The position numbers were made by a program, and so were the translations under genes. This document shows positions 1 to 5,532 of a DNA stretch of 9,571 nt, one piece after another (the first letter of the stretch is position 1; the number at the start of each line of letters is the position of its first letter). The notes beneath the pieces were generated by a model. That model saw nothing but the letters and a program-made list of their open reading frames with translations, made no database searches and was not told the DNA's origin. Origin of the DNA: Planctomycetes bacterium RIFOXYC2_FULL_41_27 (GTDB lineage Bacteria > Planctomycetota > Brocadiia > Brocadiales > Brocadiaceae); the NCBI GenBank assembly GCA_001828645.1, contig MHZD01000200.1, forward strand, positions 687-10,257, read 5' to 3'.

Positions 1-65
1 GAAGCTGTCTTCTCAAGGACGTTGTTGGAATCCACAATCTTGACCTGCAAAAAGAAGCTACTTTG

Positions 66-692
66 ATGTATAGACTAGAAAAGGCCATTTATCCGGATAG
101 GAAAATTTCAGAGCCTGTGGTGGATATGACCAGGAAATCAGAACCAAAGAAAATCTCTTATTCGCCGCCTGTTAAAAAACTTGTTGATGAACACGTACTG
201 ATTAAACGCCTTTTGGCGTTAATTCCTGCGATTGTAGAATTTACCGAAAGCAGCTTGAGGGTAGATAGAGATTTGATTTTGAGGTGTGTGGATTTTATTC
301 GCACGTATGCCGACAAATATCATCATATGAAGGAAGAAGATATCCTATTTAAATACGTTGATGACAAGGCAGAGATTATCCAGGTCATGTTCAAAGACCA
401 CGATACTGGAAGGGGACATGTCAGACAGGTCGTCGAGGGCGCTGAAAAAGGCAATAAGGCCCAGATCAAGGAACACCTTCTTGCTTATAGGGAATTATTG
501 ACGCAGCATATCAAAAAAGAGGATGAAATCCTTTATCCGTGGATTGATCGTCAATTATCTACAACGCAGGTCGGTGAAATGTTCCGCAAATGTAGTGAAG
601 CAGACGCCTCCGTAGGAGACGAACTGCCAAAGAAATATGAGAAATTTATTATAGAATTAGAAGAAAAACTTTTACAGGAGGTAACAAAATGA
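66..692 (+). CDS. Hemerythrin-like (HHE) di-iron domain protein
   Basis: Predicted cytoplasmic four-helix-bundle protein of the hemerythrin/HHE family, which binds a non-heme di-iron centre and typically handles O2, NO or iron. Numbered from the ATG at 66 (208 aa), the expected ligand pattern is visible: His43 in DEHVLIKR, His86-His87 followed by Glu90-Glu91, the DHD...GH pair (His112, His118) and HIKKED (His148, Glu152). There is no signal peptide or membrane segment. The ATG at 66 has only a weak purine-rich stretch upstream, and the frame is open to the left edge of the window, so the true start may lie outside and the protein may be longer. The first ~35 residues precede the domain and have no recognised function. 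The stop overlaps the next start (ATGA), implying co-translation with the downstream cysteine-containing protein. Family call is firm; the role (O2/NO sensing or detoxification) is inference. Confidence 0.88.
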   Translation: MYRLEKAIYPDRKISEPVVDMTRKSEPKKISYSPPVKKLVDEHVLIKRLLALIPAIVEFTESSLRVDRDLILRCVDFIRTYADKYHHMKEEDILFKYVDDKAEIIQVMFKDHDTGRGHVRQVVEGAEKGNKAQIKEHLLAYRELLTQHIKKEDEILYPWIDRQLSTTQVGEMFRKCSEADASVGDELPKKYEKFIIELEEKLLQEVTK

Positions 693-1150
693 GTGGATGC
701 CCAGGATCAAAAACAATAGATTTTAGTGAAAAGACAAATGAAGAAGGTAGTGAGACAGGAAAACGCCCATCTCAACTGAGACAGTGGCCAATACAGATGC
801 ATCTAGTTTCTCCCATGGCGCCTTATTTCCAGGGGAAAGACATATTACTGGCGGCAGACTGTACGGCTTTTGCTTTTGGCGAATTTCATAAAGATTATCT
901 CAAAGGGAAGAGCATCGCAATTGCCTGTCCAAAATTAGATTCGGACCAGGAAGTTTACGTTGAGAAGATAAAGGCATTAATTGATGACGCAAAGATCAAC
1001 ACCTTATCTGTTATGATAATGCAGGTACCTTGCTGTTTTGGTCTGGCGCAGATCGTCAAGGACGGCGCTGAAAAGGCTTCCCGTAAGATACCGGTCAAAC
1101 AGATCGTTGTCGGCCTGGAAGGCAATATTTTGTCTGAAGAGTGGATTTAA
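689..1150 (+). CDS. Small cysteine-containing protein resembling the C-terminal domain of ferredoxin-type proteins
   Basis: This 153-aa protein resembles the region that follows the 2[4Fe-4S] ferredoxin module in a family of iron-sulfur proteins of anaerobes. Recognisable pieces are GCPGS near the N-terminus (Cys4), RQWPIQMHLV (31-40), the AADC stretch with Cys58, GKSIAIACPKLD (Cys80) and the VPCC pair (Cys115-116). In relatives a CxxCxxC ferredoxin domain precedes the CPGS motif; here the protein begins at that motif and no ferredoxin cysteines are present. The family resemblance is recalled, not searched. The ATG is set by AGGAGG at 676-681, seven bases upstream, and overlaps the hemerythrin stop by four bases. 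The five cysteines could hold a metal or be redox-active, but this is not shown. Pairing with a hemerythrin suggests a shared redox or nitrosative-stress role (inference). Confidence 0.75.
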   Translation: MSGCPGSKTIDFSEKTNEEGSETGKRPSQLRQWPIQMHLVSPMAPYFQGKDILLAADCTAFAFGEFHKDYLKGKSIAIACPKLDSDQEVYVEKIKALIDDAKINTLSVMIMQVPCCFGLAQIVKDGAEKASRKIPVKQIVVGLEGNILSEEWI

Positions 1151-1172
1151 GGCCTTCTTTGATATATGAAAA

Positions 1173-1216
1173 ATAAAAAAAACCCTGAGGACGACAAATC
1201 CTCAGGGATTTTTTTT
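1173..1216. terminator. Strong intrinsic terminator, probably bidirectional
   Basis: A perfect 9-bp stem (ccctgagga at 1183-1191, tcctcaggg at 1199-1207) with a 7-nt loop is followed by eight T residues (1209-1216). On the other side it is preceded by eight A residues (1175-1182). It lies 32 bp after the stop of the plus-strand gene and faces the minus-strand gene ending at 1407. With A- and T-tracts on both flanks it can terminate transcription from either side. Confidence 0.9.
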
Positions 1217-1271
1217 ACTAAATTATAGTATTACTTTGTAAAAACTTCTTTTCCCCATTCCCCGTTTTTAC

Positions 1272-1298
1272 GAGGACGAGTTTCATGAGGACAAGTTT
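1272..1298. repeat. Short imperfect direct repeat
   Basis: The 12-nt unit gaggac(g/a)agttt occurs at 1272-1283 and 1287-1298 with one mismatch and 3 nt between copies. A partial third relative (gcaagttttt) follows at 1301-1310. It lies in non-coding DNA between convergent genes. It could be the edge of a dispersed intergenic repeat, but only one copy of the block is visible here. Confidence 0.45.
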
Positions 1299-1325
1299 TA
1301 GCAAGTTTTTGCACCACGCTGTATA

Positions 1326-1403
1326 GCGAACTTAAGTTCGCCTTACTTTATCCCCCCCCTTCGCAAGAGGATAAGGATGGGGTTATTTGGTTGCAGCGCA
1401 ACC
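1326..1403. repeat. Cluster of three inverted repeats in a convergent intergenic region
   Basis: Three dyads lie within 78 bp. The first is the perfect 16-nt palindrome gcgaacttaagttcgc (1326-1341). The second is an imperfect hairpin with ttatcc (1348-1353) pairing with ggataa (1369-1374), containing a run of eight C and an inner ctt-cgc-aag. The third is ggttgc-agc-gcaacc (1389-1403). The last ends four bases before the minus-strand stop codon at 1407. None is followed by a T-tract in either direction, so they are not classic terminators. A REP/BIME-like or MITE-remnant repeat is possible, as is an mRNA 3'-end stabiliser for the minus-strand operon. Confidence 0.5.
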
Positions 1404-1406
1404 GCG

Positions 1407-1964
1407 TTAGGCTATTCCCCGGAAGATAAGGCGCTGTGACCTTGTACTTTCTCCACGCTTTATATCCACAATCAACTCTGCGCCCTTACCCATGAACGCA
1501 TAAACCAATTTTCCCCCGCACTCTTCTGCGTAACTATTGAATAGAATCTTTCCGGAAACGGTCTCTCCGTCCAGACTCGCAGCAATTACCTTTAATGGCA
1601 AACAACAGGCCGCTTGAAATACCAGTCCACTGCCAAATACCAAAAGGCGGGTATAGTGCGGTTTCCGGACGCTTTTTTGCCGCATATCAATGTTTAAAGA
1701 TTCTGAGGGAGTGGTTGCCGTATTAGCAGGCTGTGTTCCAATCATATATTTCTCGTCGGCTTCAATGATACTTTTTGGGGTCAAATTTCCCTCCAAACCT
1801 GCGTACCTAAGAATTATTTTAGCATCTTCTGCATCCTGTGAAATGCTCTCCTGTGTCGCACTACTATTTTCAGCCCTATTTCTGCGACTCATCACCTTTG
1901 GCGCAGTGAGGTCGACCATCGGGAGTTTCTCGTAAGGGATATTCAGGGAACTTTGTTCCGTCAT
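1407..1964 (-). CDS. Unrecognised protein, last gene of the lipoprotein operon
   Basis: I do not recognise this 185-aa protein. Residues 1-105 are polar, rich in Ser/Thr/Asn/Glu and likely partly disordered. The C-terminal part (about 106-185) is more compact, with alternating hydrophobic stretches suggesting a beta-rich domain (RLLVFGSGLVFQ, GKLVYAFMGKGAELIVDIKR). It has three cysteines, two adjacent near residues 119-120 and one in EECGG. There is no signal peptide or clear membrane helix, so it is probably cytoplasmic although the neighbouring genes encode lipoproteins. The ATG overlaps the stop of the BON-domain gene (ATGA), and a GGAA lies about nine bases upstream, supporting this start and translational coupling. 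A PilZ-like or other small beta-barrel fold was considered, but the defining motifs are not evident. Confidence 0.7.
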   Translation of the reverse strand: MTEQSSLNIPYEKLPMVDLTAPKVMSRRNRAENSSATQESISQDAEDAKIILRYAGLEGNLTPKSIIEADEKYMIGTQPANTATTPSESLNIDMRQKSVRKPHYTRLLVFGSGLVFQAACCLPLKVIAASLDGETVSGKILFNSYAEECGGKLVYAFMGKGAELIVDIKRGESTRSQRLIFRGIA

Positions 1965-2470
1965 TTTCTTATTTCCAATAAAGAAGTTACATTTTCTACA
2001 CCTTCCACACTCATGGCAAGGTTGATTGCCTCTATAATCTCTTCCTTACAGTGCACCGTACCTGCAAGGATGACCTGATCTTTTACCGTCGTCACATTTA
2101 TGTGAAGTGCGGAAACCTTTGGGCTTTTGGTATATTTGGCCATGATCTTGGCCGTGATGGCGACCTCAGAAAATTCCTCCTTAGTCCTATCGATCAACAC
2201 TTCCCCTTTTTTGGAAACAAAGATGCCTCCCTCTTTTATCTCTGTAGATACTATGTTGGCACCCTTTTTAACTTCTTCTAAAATAGCCTTCGATTCTTCA
2301 GAAATACCCTGCCCGAGTTCTTTAACAGCTTCGCCTGTAGTTACTGAAGATTCCTTAATTTTTTCACCAGCCTTTTTAATACTCGGATTCTCACAACCTA
2401 AAAGGAAAGAAAACAGACCAGCTGCCAATAAACAGACTGATGAAACTACACATCTTGATATCTTTTTCAT
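1961..2470 (-). CDS. BON-domain lipoprotein
   Basis: Predicted 169-aa envelope lipoprotein. From the ATG at 2470 it has a lipoprotein signal peptide (MKK start, hydrophobic core, lipobox LLGC with Cys26). A Lys/Glu-rich helical linker with amphipathic character follows (about 30-100), then a C-terminal BON domain (about 102-169) with the typical helix, the strand pair around NVTTVKDQVILAGTV, a second helix and the closing GVENVTSLLEI. BON domains are found in envelope-stress proteins such as OsmY and in channel and secretin-associated proteins, where they are thought to bind membranes. The frame extends upstream to an ATG at 2587, but that would place 39 residues before a perfect signal peptide and overlap the upstream gene, so 2470 is preferred. 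The site before it is weak (AGAGAT). The lipid anchor suggests residence in a periplasm-like compartment; the exact role is unknown. Confidence 0.87.
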   Translation of the reverse strand: MKKISRCVVSSVCLLAAGLFSFLLGCENPSIKKAGEKIKESSVTTGEAVKELGQGISEESKAILEEVKKGANIVSTEIKEGGIFVSKKGEVLIDRTKEEFSEVAITAKIMAKYTKSPKVSALHINVTTVKDQVILAGTVHCKEEIIEAINLAMSVEGVENVTSLLEIRK

Positions 2471-2516
2471 TTTTATCTCTGAATTAAAACTACCATTATT
2501 AAAATGATATACTTGT

Positions 2517-2831
2517 TCATTTCTTAGCACTGTATGAAAAGAACTCGGTTTCGTTTTTAAAAGTATTGATTTTTTTGCCCGTAACAAAATCTTTCAGAAA
2601 GCTGATCTTCTGTATAATTTTCTGGTAGGCATTTTCCTTCAGCGGCTTATCAAAGAGAAGTTTTTGTAAATCCGCTAATAGTTCATGAATTGATTCCTGC
2701 TGAGTTTCCAAAATTCCCAGATTGTTCAAGTCCCGACAAAAGATTTCGAATTTGTTGGATTTAGCAAAAATAGTCTTAAAGGGCTCCTGTAAATCTGTAT
2801 CCTTGTTATTCTCAGTCAGCGTGACACTCAT
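2517..2831 (-). CDS. Unrecognised protein, probably the 3' part of a frameshifted gene
   Basis: This 104-aa ATG-initiated reading frame is polar and predicted mainly helical, with a stretch of leucine-containing helix around residues 45-60 (ESIHELLADLQKLLF). No signal peptide or known motif is visible. The ATG at 2831 has no convincing ribosome-binding site. The same frame is open for a further 31 codons upstream (2832-2924) with plausible coding content but no ATG, GTG or TTG. It meets the end of the small frame at 2915-3037 across a five-A run. The simplest reading is that 2517-3037 is one gene of about 173 aa broken by a -1 frameshift, or read by ribosomal slippage. It lies 46 bp upstream of the BON lipoprotein start. 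Function unknown. Confidence 0.55.
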   Translation of the reverse strand: MSVTLTENNKDTDLQEPFKTIFAKSNKFEIFCRDLNNLGILETQQESIHELLADLQKLLFDKPLKENAYQKIIQKISFLKDFVTGKKINTFKNETEFFSYSAKK

Positions 2832-2914
2832 ATTCGCTTCAATAAAACCGAATTCTTTAAAGGTGTGAAGACTGTCGACTTTCCCTTTATTAAAGAAACG
2901 CTTGGAAATGATTC

Positions 2915-3037
2915 TCAGGGTTTTTCAAAAGAGCTATCAATCACCCTGCCTCTGAACTTGACCGTAAAAGATTTGAGAGACTCTTTCACCGCGGCTTCCC
3001 TTGTTTTATCCTTAATCTCTACTATCTGAGCACGCAC
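2915..3037 (-). CDS. Short reading frame, probably the 5' part of a frameshifted gene
   Basis: A 40-codon frame starts with a GTG whose first base is the last base of the upstream lipoprotein's TAG stop (TAGTG), a typical coupled junction. It encodes a charged segment (KDKTREAAVKESL near residues 9-21) and a possible strand (FTVKFRGRVID), ending EKP and TGA. The GAGG before the GTG is only two bases away, too close for a standard site, so translation would depend on re-initiation. At codons 38-40 (GAA AAA CCC) a one-base backward shift on the A run leads into the open frame continuing to 2517. The product would begin with this segment and run to about 173 aa. Alone it has no recognisable function. 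Whether it is a small gene, a broken gene or half of a slippage product cannot be settled here. Confidence 0.45.
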   Translation of the reverse strand: MRAQIVEIKDKTREAAVKESLKSFTVKFRGRVIDSSFEKP

Positions 3038-3690
3038 TACCTCGGAGGTGTGATTTTTTCTCTGAATGCAATTAATCTCTGAGCAAGCTTAAAGACAAGC
3101 TTTTCAATCGAATCCTCCACTGCGGGTCCGTATTTTGGCCCAGCAGTCTTCCACCATCCACCTTCCGTTTGATAATCAATCAAATCCAAATTCTTTCCTT
3201 CCACAGCCAGCTCATCCTCAAATATCTTATTCAGGTTTTTGTCTAGGAAAGAAACATGTACCGATAGATAATGTTTCCCGATAGCCCGCCAAACTGATTC
3301 TTCAACAATCAATTCCAGCTTTGAAGCCTTTAACTGCACCATTAATATGGCGTCTAACCCTGTCTTTTCAATTATTTCTTGATTAGGTAGTTTGTTCAGA
3401 ATGGTAACCTTGTTAAATACAATATTTATCATTTCTTCTATGTTTTTAGTCAGCGGTTCGCCTATCGGAAATACGTAATGATGTATGCCTGCAATCATGT
3501 CTGTTTGCCATTCTTCCTGACTAAAATGCCGTAGCGACGGTTCAATAAAAAGCCCTACATGAAGAGGAATCGGTTGTACTTCTTTCAATCGCCTATCCAA
3601 CGTGGGCTTAATTATCACCTTCATCCCACGACCATTGGCACAACCAACAACAAAGAGGACTAATAAAGTAAATAAAGCAATTTTTTTCAT
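3037..3690 (-). CDS. Predicted lipoprotein of unknown family, first gene of the envelope operon
   Basis: A 217-aa lipoprotein. From the ATG at 3690 it has a signal peptide with a hydrophobic core and lipobox VVGC (Cys17), so it should be exported and lipid-anchored. The mature part shows alternating strands and helices: a strand at PLHVGLFIEP, a helix at LTKNIEEMINIVF, then TGLDAILMVQLKASKLEL and HYLSVHVSFLD. This layout is reminiscent of small outer-membrane assembly or secretion-accessory lipoproteins (LptE- or YajG-like), but no family is assigned. An ATG at 3801 in the same frame would add 37 residues before the signal peptide. AAGGA at 3696-3700, five bases before the 3690 ATG, fixes the start. 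The stop TAG shares a base with the next start (TAGTG). It is divergent from the octaheme gene. Confidence 0.85.
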   Translation of the reverse strand: MKKIALFTLLVLFVVGCANGRGMKVIIKPTLDRRLKEVQPIPLHVGLFIEPSLRHFSQEEWQTDMIAGIHHYVFPIGEPLTKNIEEMINIVFNKVTILNKLPNQEIIEKTGLDAILMVQLKASKLELIVEESVWRAIGKHYLSVHVSFLDKNLNKIFEDELAVEGKNLDLIDYQTEGGWWKTAGPKYGPAVEDSIEKLVFKLAQRLIAFREKITPPR

Positions 3691-3695
3691 AAATA

Positions 3696-3700
3696 TCCTT
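3696..3700 (-). promoter_or_regulatory. Ribosome-binding site deciding the lipoprotein start
   Basis: On the minus strand AAGGA lies five bases before the ATG at 3690. It supports this start over the in-frame ATG at 3801, which would bury the signal peptide inside the protein. Confidence 0.7.
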
Positions 3701-3781
3701 GAAATACTTTTTAAAATTGATAAAGATATTACTGCTGGATCGTTAATTGTAGTTGAAGGTACGCGACTGATAATTGGTTTA

Positions 3782-3811
3782 ATTATATAATAAAACTTCA
3801 TGATAAACCAA
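3782..3811 (-). promoter_or_regulatory. Candidate sigma-70-type promoter for the lipoprotein operon
   Basis: On the minus strand a perfect TATAAT (3787-3782) lies 18 bp after TTGGTT (3811-3806), a fair match to TTGACA. Transcription would begin near 3775, giving a leader of about 85 nt before the ATG at 3690. The region is AT-rich, so a chance match is possible. Confidence 0.4.
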
Positions 3812-3887
3812 GTACAAATTATTTAGATTGTGATTGACTTGCTTTTTAAAACAGGATTCGGTATTAATAATATTTTTTTAATTATTG

Positions 3888-3894
3888 GGAGGAG
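3888..3894 (+). promoter_or_regulatory. Ribosome-binding site deciding the octaheme gene start
   Basis: GGAGGAG sits eight bases before the ATG at 3903. It rules out the in-frame TTG at 3885, which lies before this site, and gives a protein that begins directly with a signal peptide. Confidence 0.85.
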
Positions 3895-3902
3895 TGTTAT
3901 TC

Positions 3903-5360
3903 ATGAGAAGTGTTTTGTCGTTTGTTGCTATGTCAGTAATTTTTAGTATTTTTGGTGGTGTATTATATGCACAAAAGCTGGATAAGGGGGTGGGACCATA
4001 CGGAGAATTTTGGAAACCTATCCCAACCCAAAGATATTGGGCGCCGGACTATTTCTATTCGCCACCCGCAGAGCCAAAAGGGGTTTTTAACGCAGATGAA
4101 TGCACAATCTGTCACAAGGCTTTGAATCCGGGTTTAGTAAAGGCATGGGAGGAAAGCAGCCATGCTAATCTTGATAAACTTCTGGATTATCAGAAAGGGA
4201 AATTGGAAGAGATAGAAAAAAACCTCGGAAGGAAGCTTACGAAGGTGGGTTGCATTGATTGTCATGGTAAAATTGGATCAGAAAAATTGGATCATGAAAA
4301 AGAATTAATAATGCCCAATCCTGCTCTTTGCGGTGAGTGTCATAGGCAAGAATATAATGAATTCGAATCTGAGAAGCAGTACGGTATCCCCGATTGGAAA
4401 CCAGGCAGGGAGAGTCATGCAAAGTCTTACGATGCCAACTTGGACGTGGATGTATGGGCTGCAGTAGACAAGAATGTCGTTCAGGGGTGTGATATGTGTC
4501 ATAACATCCAGCACAAGTGCGATAGTTGCCATACCCGTCATGCCTTTAAGGCCTCAGAATCCAGAAGGCCGGAGGCATGCCAAACCTGTCATAACGGCCC
4601 GGATCACCCGGATATTGAATATTACAGAGACTCTAAGCACGGCTCTATATATTTTATCGAAGGTTATGGCTGGGATTGGAACAAGCAATTAAAAGATGCG
4701 AACTATATTTCTCCTACCTGTCAGTCCTGTCATATGTACTATAAAGGACAGTATTCGCATAATATGGTCAGGAAGGCTATCATGGGTGAGGGCGACGTGT
4801 TGTTTTATGACAATATCTTTAAAGGAATCAAACCATCGGATTATATCAAGAATAGCAAGGAATTAATGTCAAGACGGGAGGCGTGGATTGAAGTCTGTGT
4901 ACAGTGTCATTCCACAAGGTTTTCTCGTGATTACTTGGACTCCATGGATAAGGCATCGGATTCCATTTTTCAATATGTGAGTGATTCCTACGCTACGATT
5001 AAATCACTGTATGAAGATGGAGTGCTCTATCCCATGCCTGAGAACAGACCCAAGGCGCCAGCCCCTGTGGCGGAGAAATATCCTGATCTGTTAGGTGGTT
5101 TCTACGGCGAATTTTGGGCAAAGGATGGAAACCCCGGTAAAATTGAAAAGGACTTCTTGTATATGTGGGAGAACGATGCCTTTTTGGTCAGAAAGGGTTT
5201 GGCGCATATGAACCCCAATGGGTTTACCTATATCTCGTGGTCGAACCTGCTCAAGAAGTACGTGGATATACAGAGCGAGGCAAATACCTTAAGGAGGTTG
5301 GCAGCATTGGAAAAGAAGGCAAAGTTGAGGCCATCAAGGGCGCAGAAGAAGAGTAAATAG
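3903..5360 (+). CDS. Octaheme c-type cytochrome, hydroxylamine oxidoreductase (HAO)-like
   Basis: A secreted 485-aa multiheme protein with a signal peptide (residues 1-23, cleavage near LYA/QK). Eight CxxCH sites begin at Cys67, 117, 143, 196, 206, 226, 273 and 332, the number and spacing of HAO/octaheme enzymes. Family signatures include CDSCHTRH (206-213), CQTCHNGPDHP (226-236), SKHG (244-247) and SHNMVRK. Additional histidines (87, 172, 213, 235, 246, 286) are available as distal heme ligands. HAO enzymes convert hydroxylamine or hydrazine oxidatively, or nitrite/NO reductively, outside the cytoplasm; in anammox cells, in the anammoxosome. In canonical HAO a tyrosine after the HMNP motif cross-links the fourth heme; here HMNPNGFTY (435-443) appears to have Gly440 at that place, suggesting a reductive or otherwise different paralog. 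It is somewhat short, has no C-terminal membrane helix and ends in a lysine/arginine-rich tail. No small diheme cytochrome partner gene is adjacent. Substrate not determinable from sequence. Confidence 0.93.
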   Translation: MRSVLSFVAMSVIFSIFGGVLYAQKLDKGVGPYGEFWKPIPTQRYWAPDYFYSPPAEPKGVFNADECTICHKALNPGLVKAWEESSHANLDKLLDYQKGKLEEIEKNLGRKLTKVGCIDCHGKIGSEKLDHEKELIMPNPALCGECHRQEYNEFESEKQYGIPDWKPGRESHAKSYDANLDVDVWAAVDKNVVQGCDMCHNIQHKCDSCHTRHAFKASESRRPEACQTCHNGPDHPDIEYYRDSKHGSIYFIEGYGWDWNKQLKDANYISPTCQSCHMYYKGQYSHNMVRKAIMGEGDVLFYDNIFKGIKPSDYIKNSKELMSRREAWIEVCVQCHSTRFSRDYLDSMDKASDSIFQYVSDSYATIKSLYEDGVLYPMPENRPKAPAPVAEKYPDLLGGFYGEFWAKDGNPGKIEKDFLYMWENDAFLVRKGLAHMNPNGFTYISWSNLLKKYVDIQSEANTLRRLAALEKKAKLRPSRAQKKSK

Positions 5361-5445
5361 GCACGTAATGTAAAGAAGTTTCTAATGAACCGCCTTATAC
5401 TTAGTATCTCAATCTTGTGGGAGATCGTTTAAAGGAAGGGGCATG

Positions 5446-5476
5446 GGGAAATGAAAACCAACGACTTTCATTTCCC
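5446..5476. terminator. Hairpin between convergent genes, possible transcript end without a T-tract
   Basis: An 11-bp perfect stem (gggaaatgaaa at 5446-5456, tttcatttccc at 5466-5476) with a 9-nt loop lies in the 172-bp gap between the octaheme gene and the histidine kinase, which converge here. There is no T-tract on either side, so intrinsic termination is uncertain. It may act with Rho or protect mRNA 3' ends from both directions. Confidence 0.45.
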
Positions 5477-5532
5477 AAACTCCTGATTAAAGTTTCTGGG
5501 AATATGCGAATTCTGAAGATAATGAATTGAAA

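Noticed and set aside
1..66. Frame at the left edge ending in TGA at 64-66, overlapping the ATG at 66
   Set aside because: It could be the end of an upstream gene, but 21 codons with an undistinguished composition are too little to support a call.
1690..2507. Plus-strand open frames opposite the BON and last operon genes
   Set aside because: They lie antisense to better-supported minus-strand genes with ATGA coupling and signal peptides, and show no motifs.
2471..2587. N-terminal extension of the BON protein to an ATG at 2587
   Set aside because: It would put 39 residues before a complete lipoprotein signal peptide and overlap the upstream gene; the start at 2470 is consistent with export.
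3691..3801. N-terminal extension of the first lipoprotein to an ATG at 3801
   Set aside because: AAGGA precedes the ATG at 3690, which starts directly with a signal peptide; the extension would cover the candidate promoter.
3834..3873. TTGACT (3834-3839) as a promoter for the octaheme gene
   Set aside because: No acceptable -10 element lies 16-18 bp downstream; the AT-rich TATTAAT/TAATAT motifs are too far away.
3885..3902. TTG start six codons upstream of the octaheme ATG
   Set aside because: The codons overlap the GGAGGAG ribosome-binding site that serves the ATG at 3903.
4237..4692. Open frames overlapping the octaheme gene on both strands
   Set aside because: They overlap six of the eight heme motifs in other frames and are shadows of that gene.
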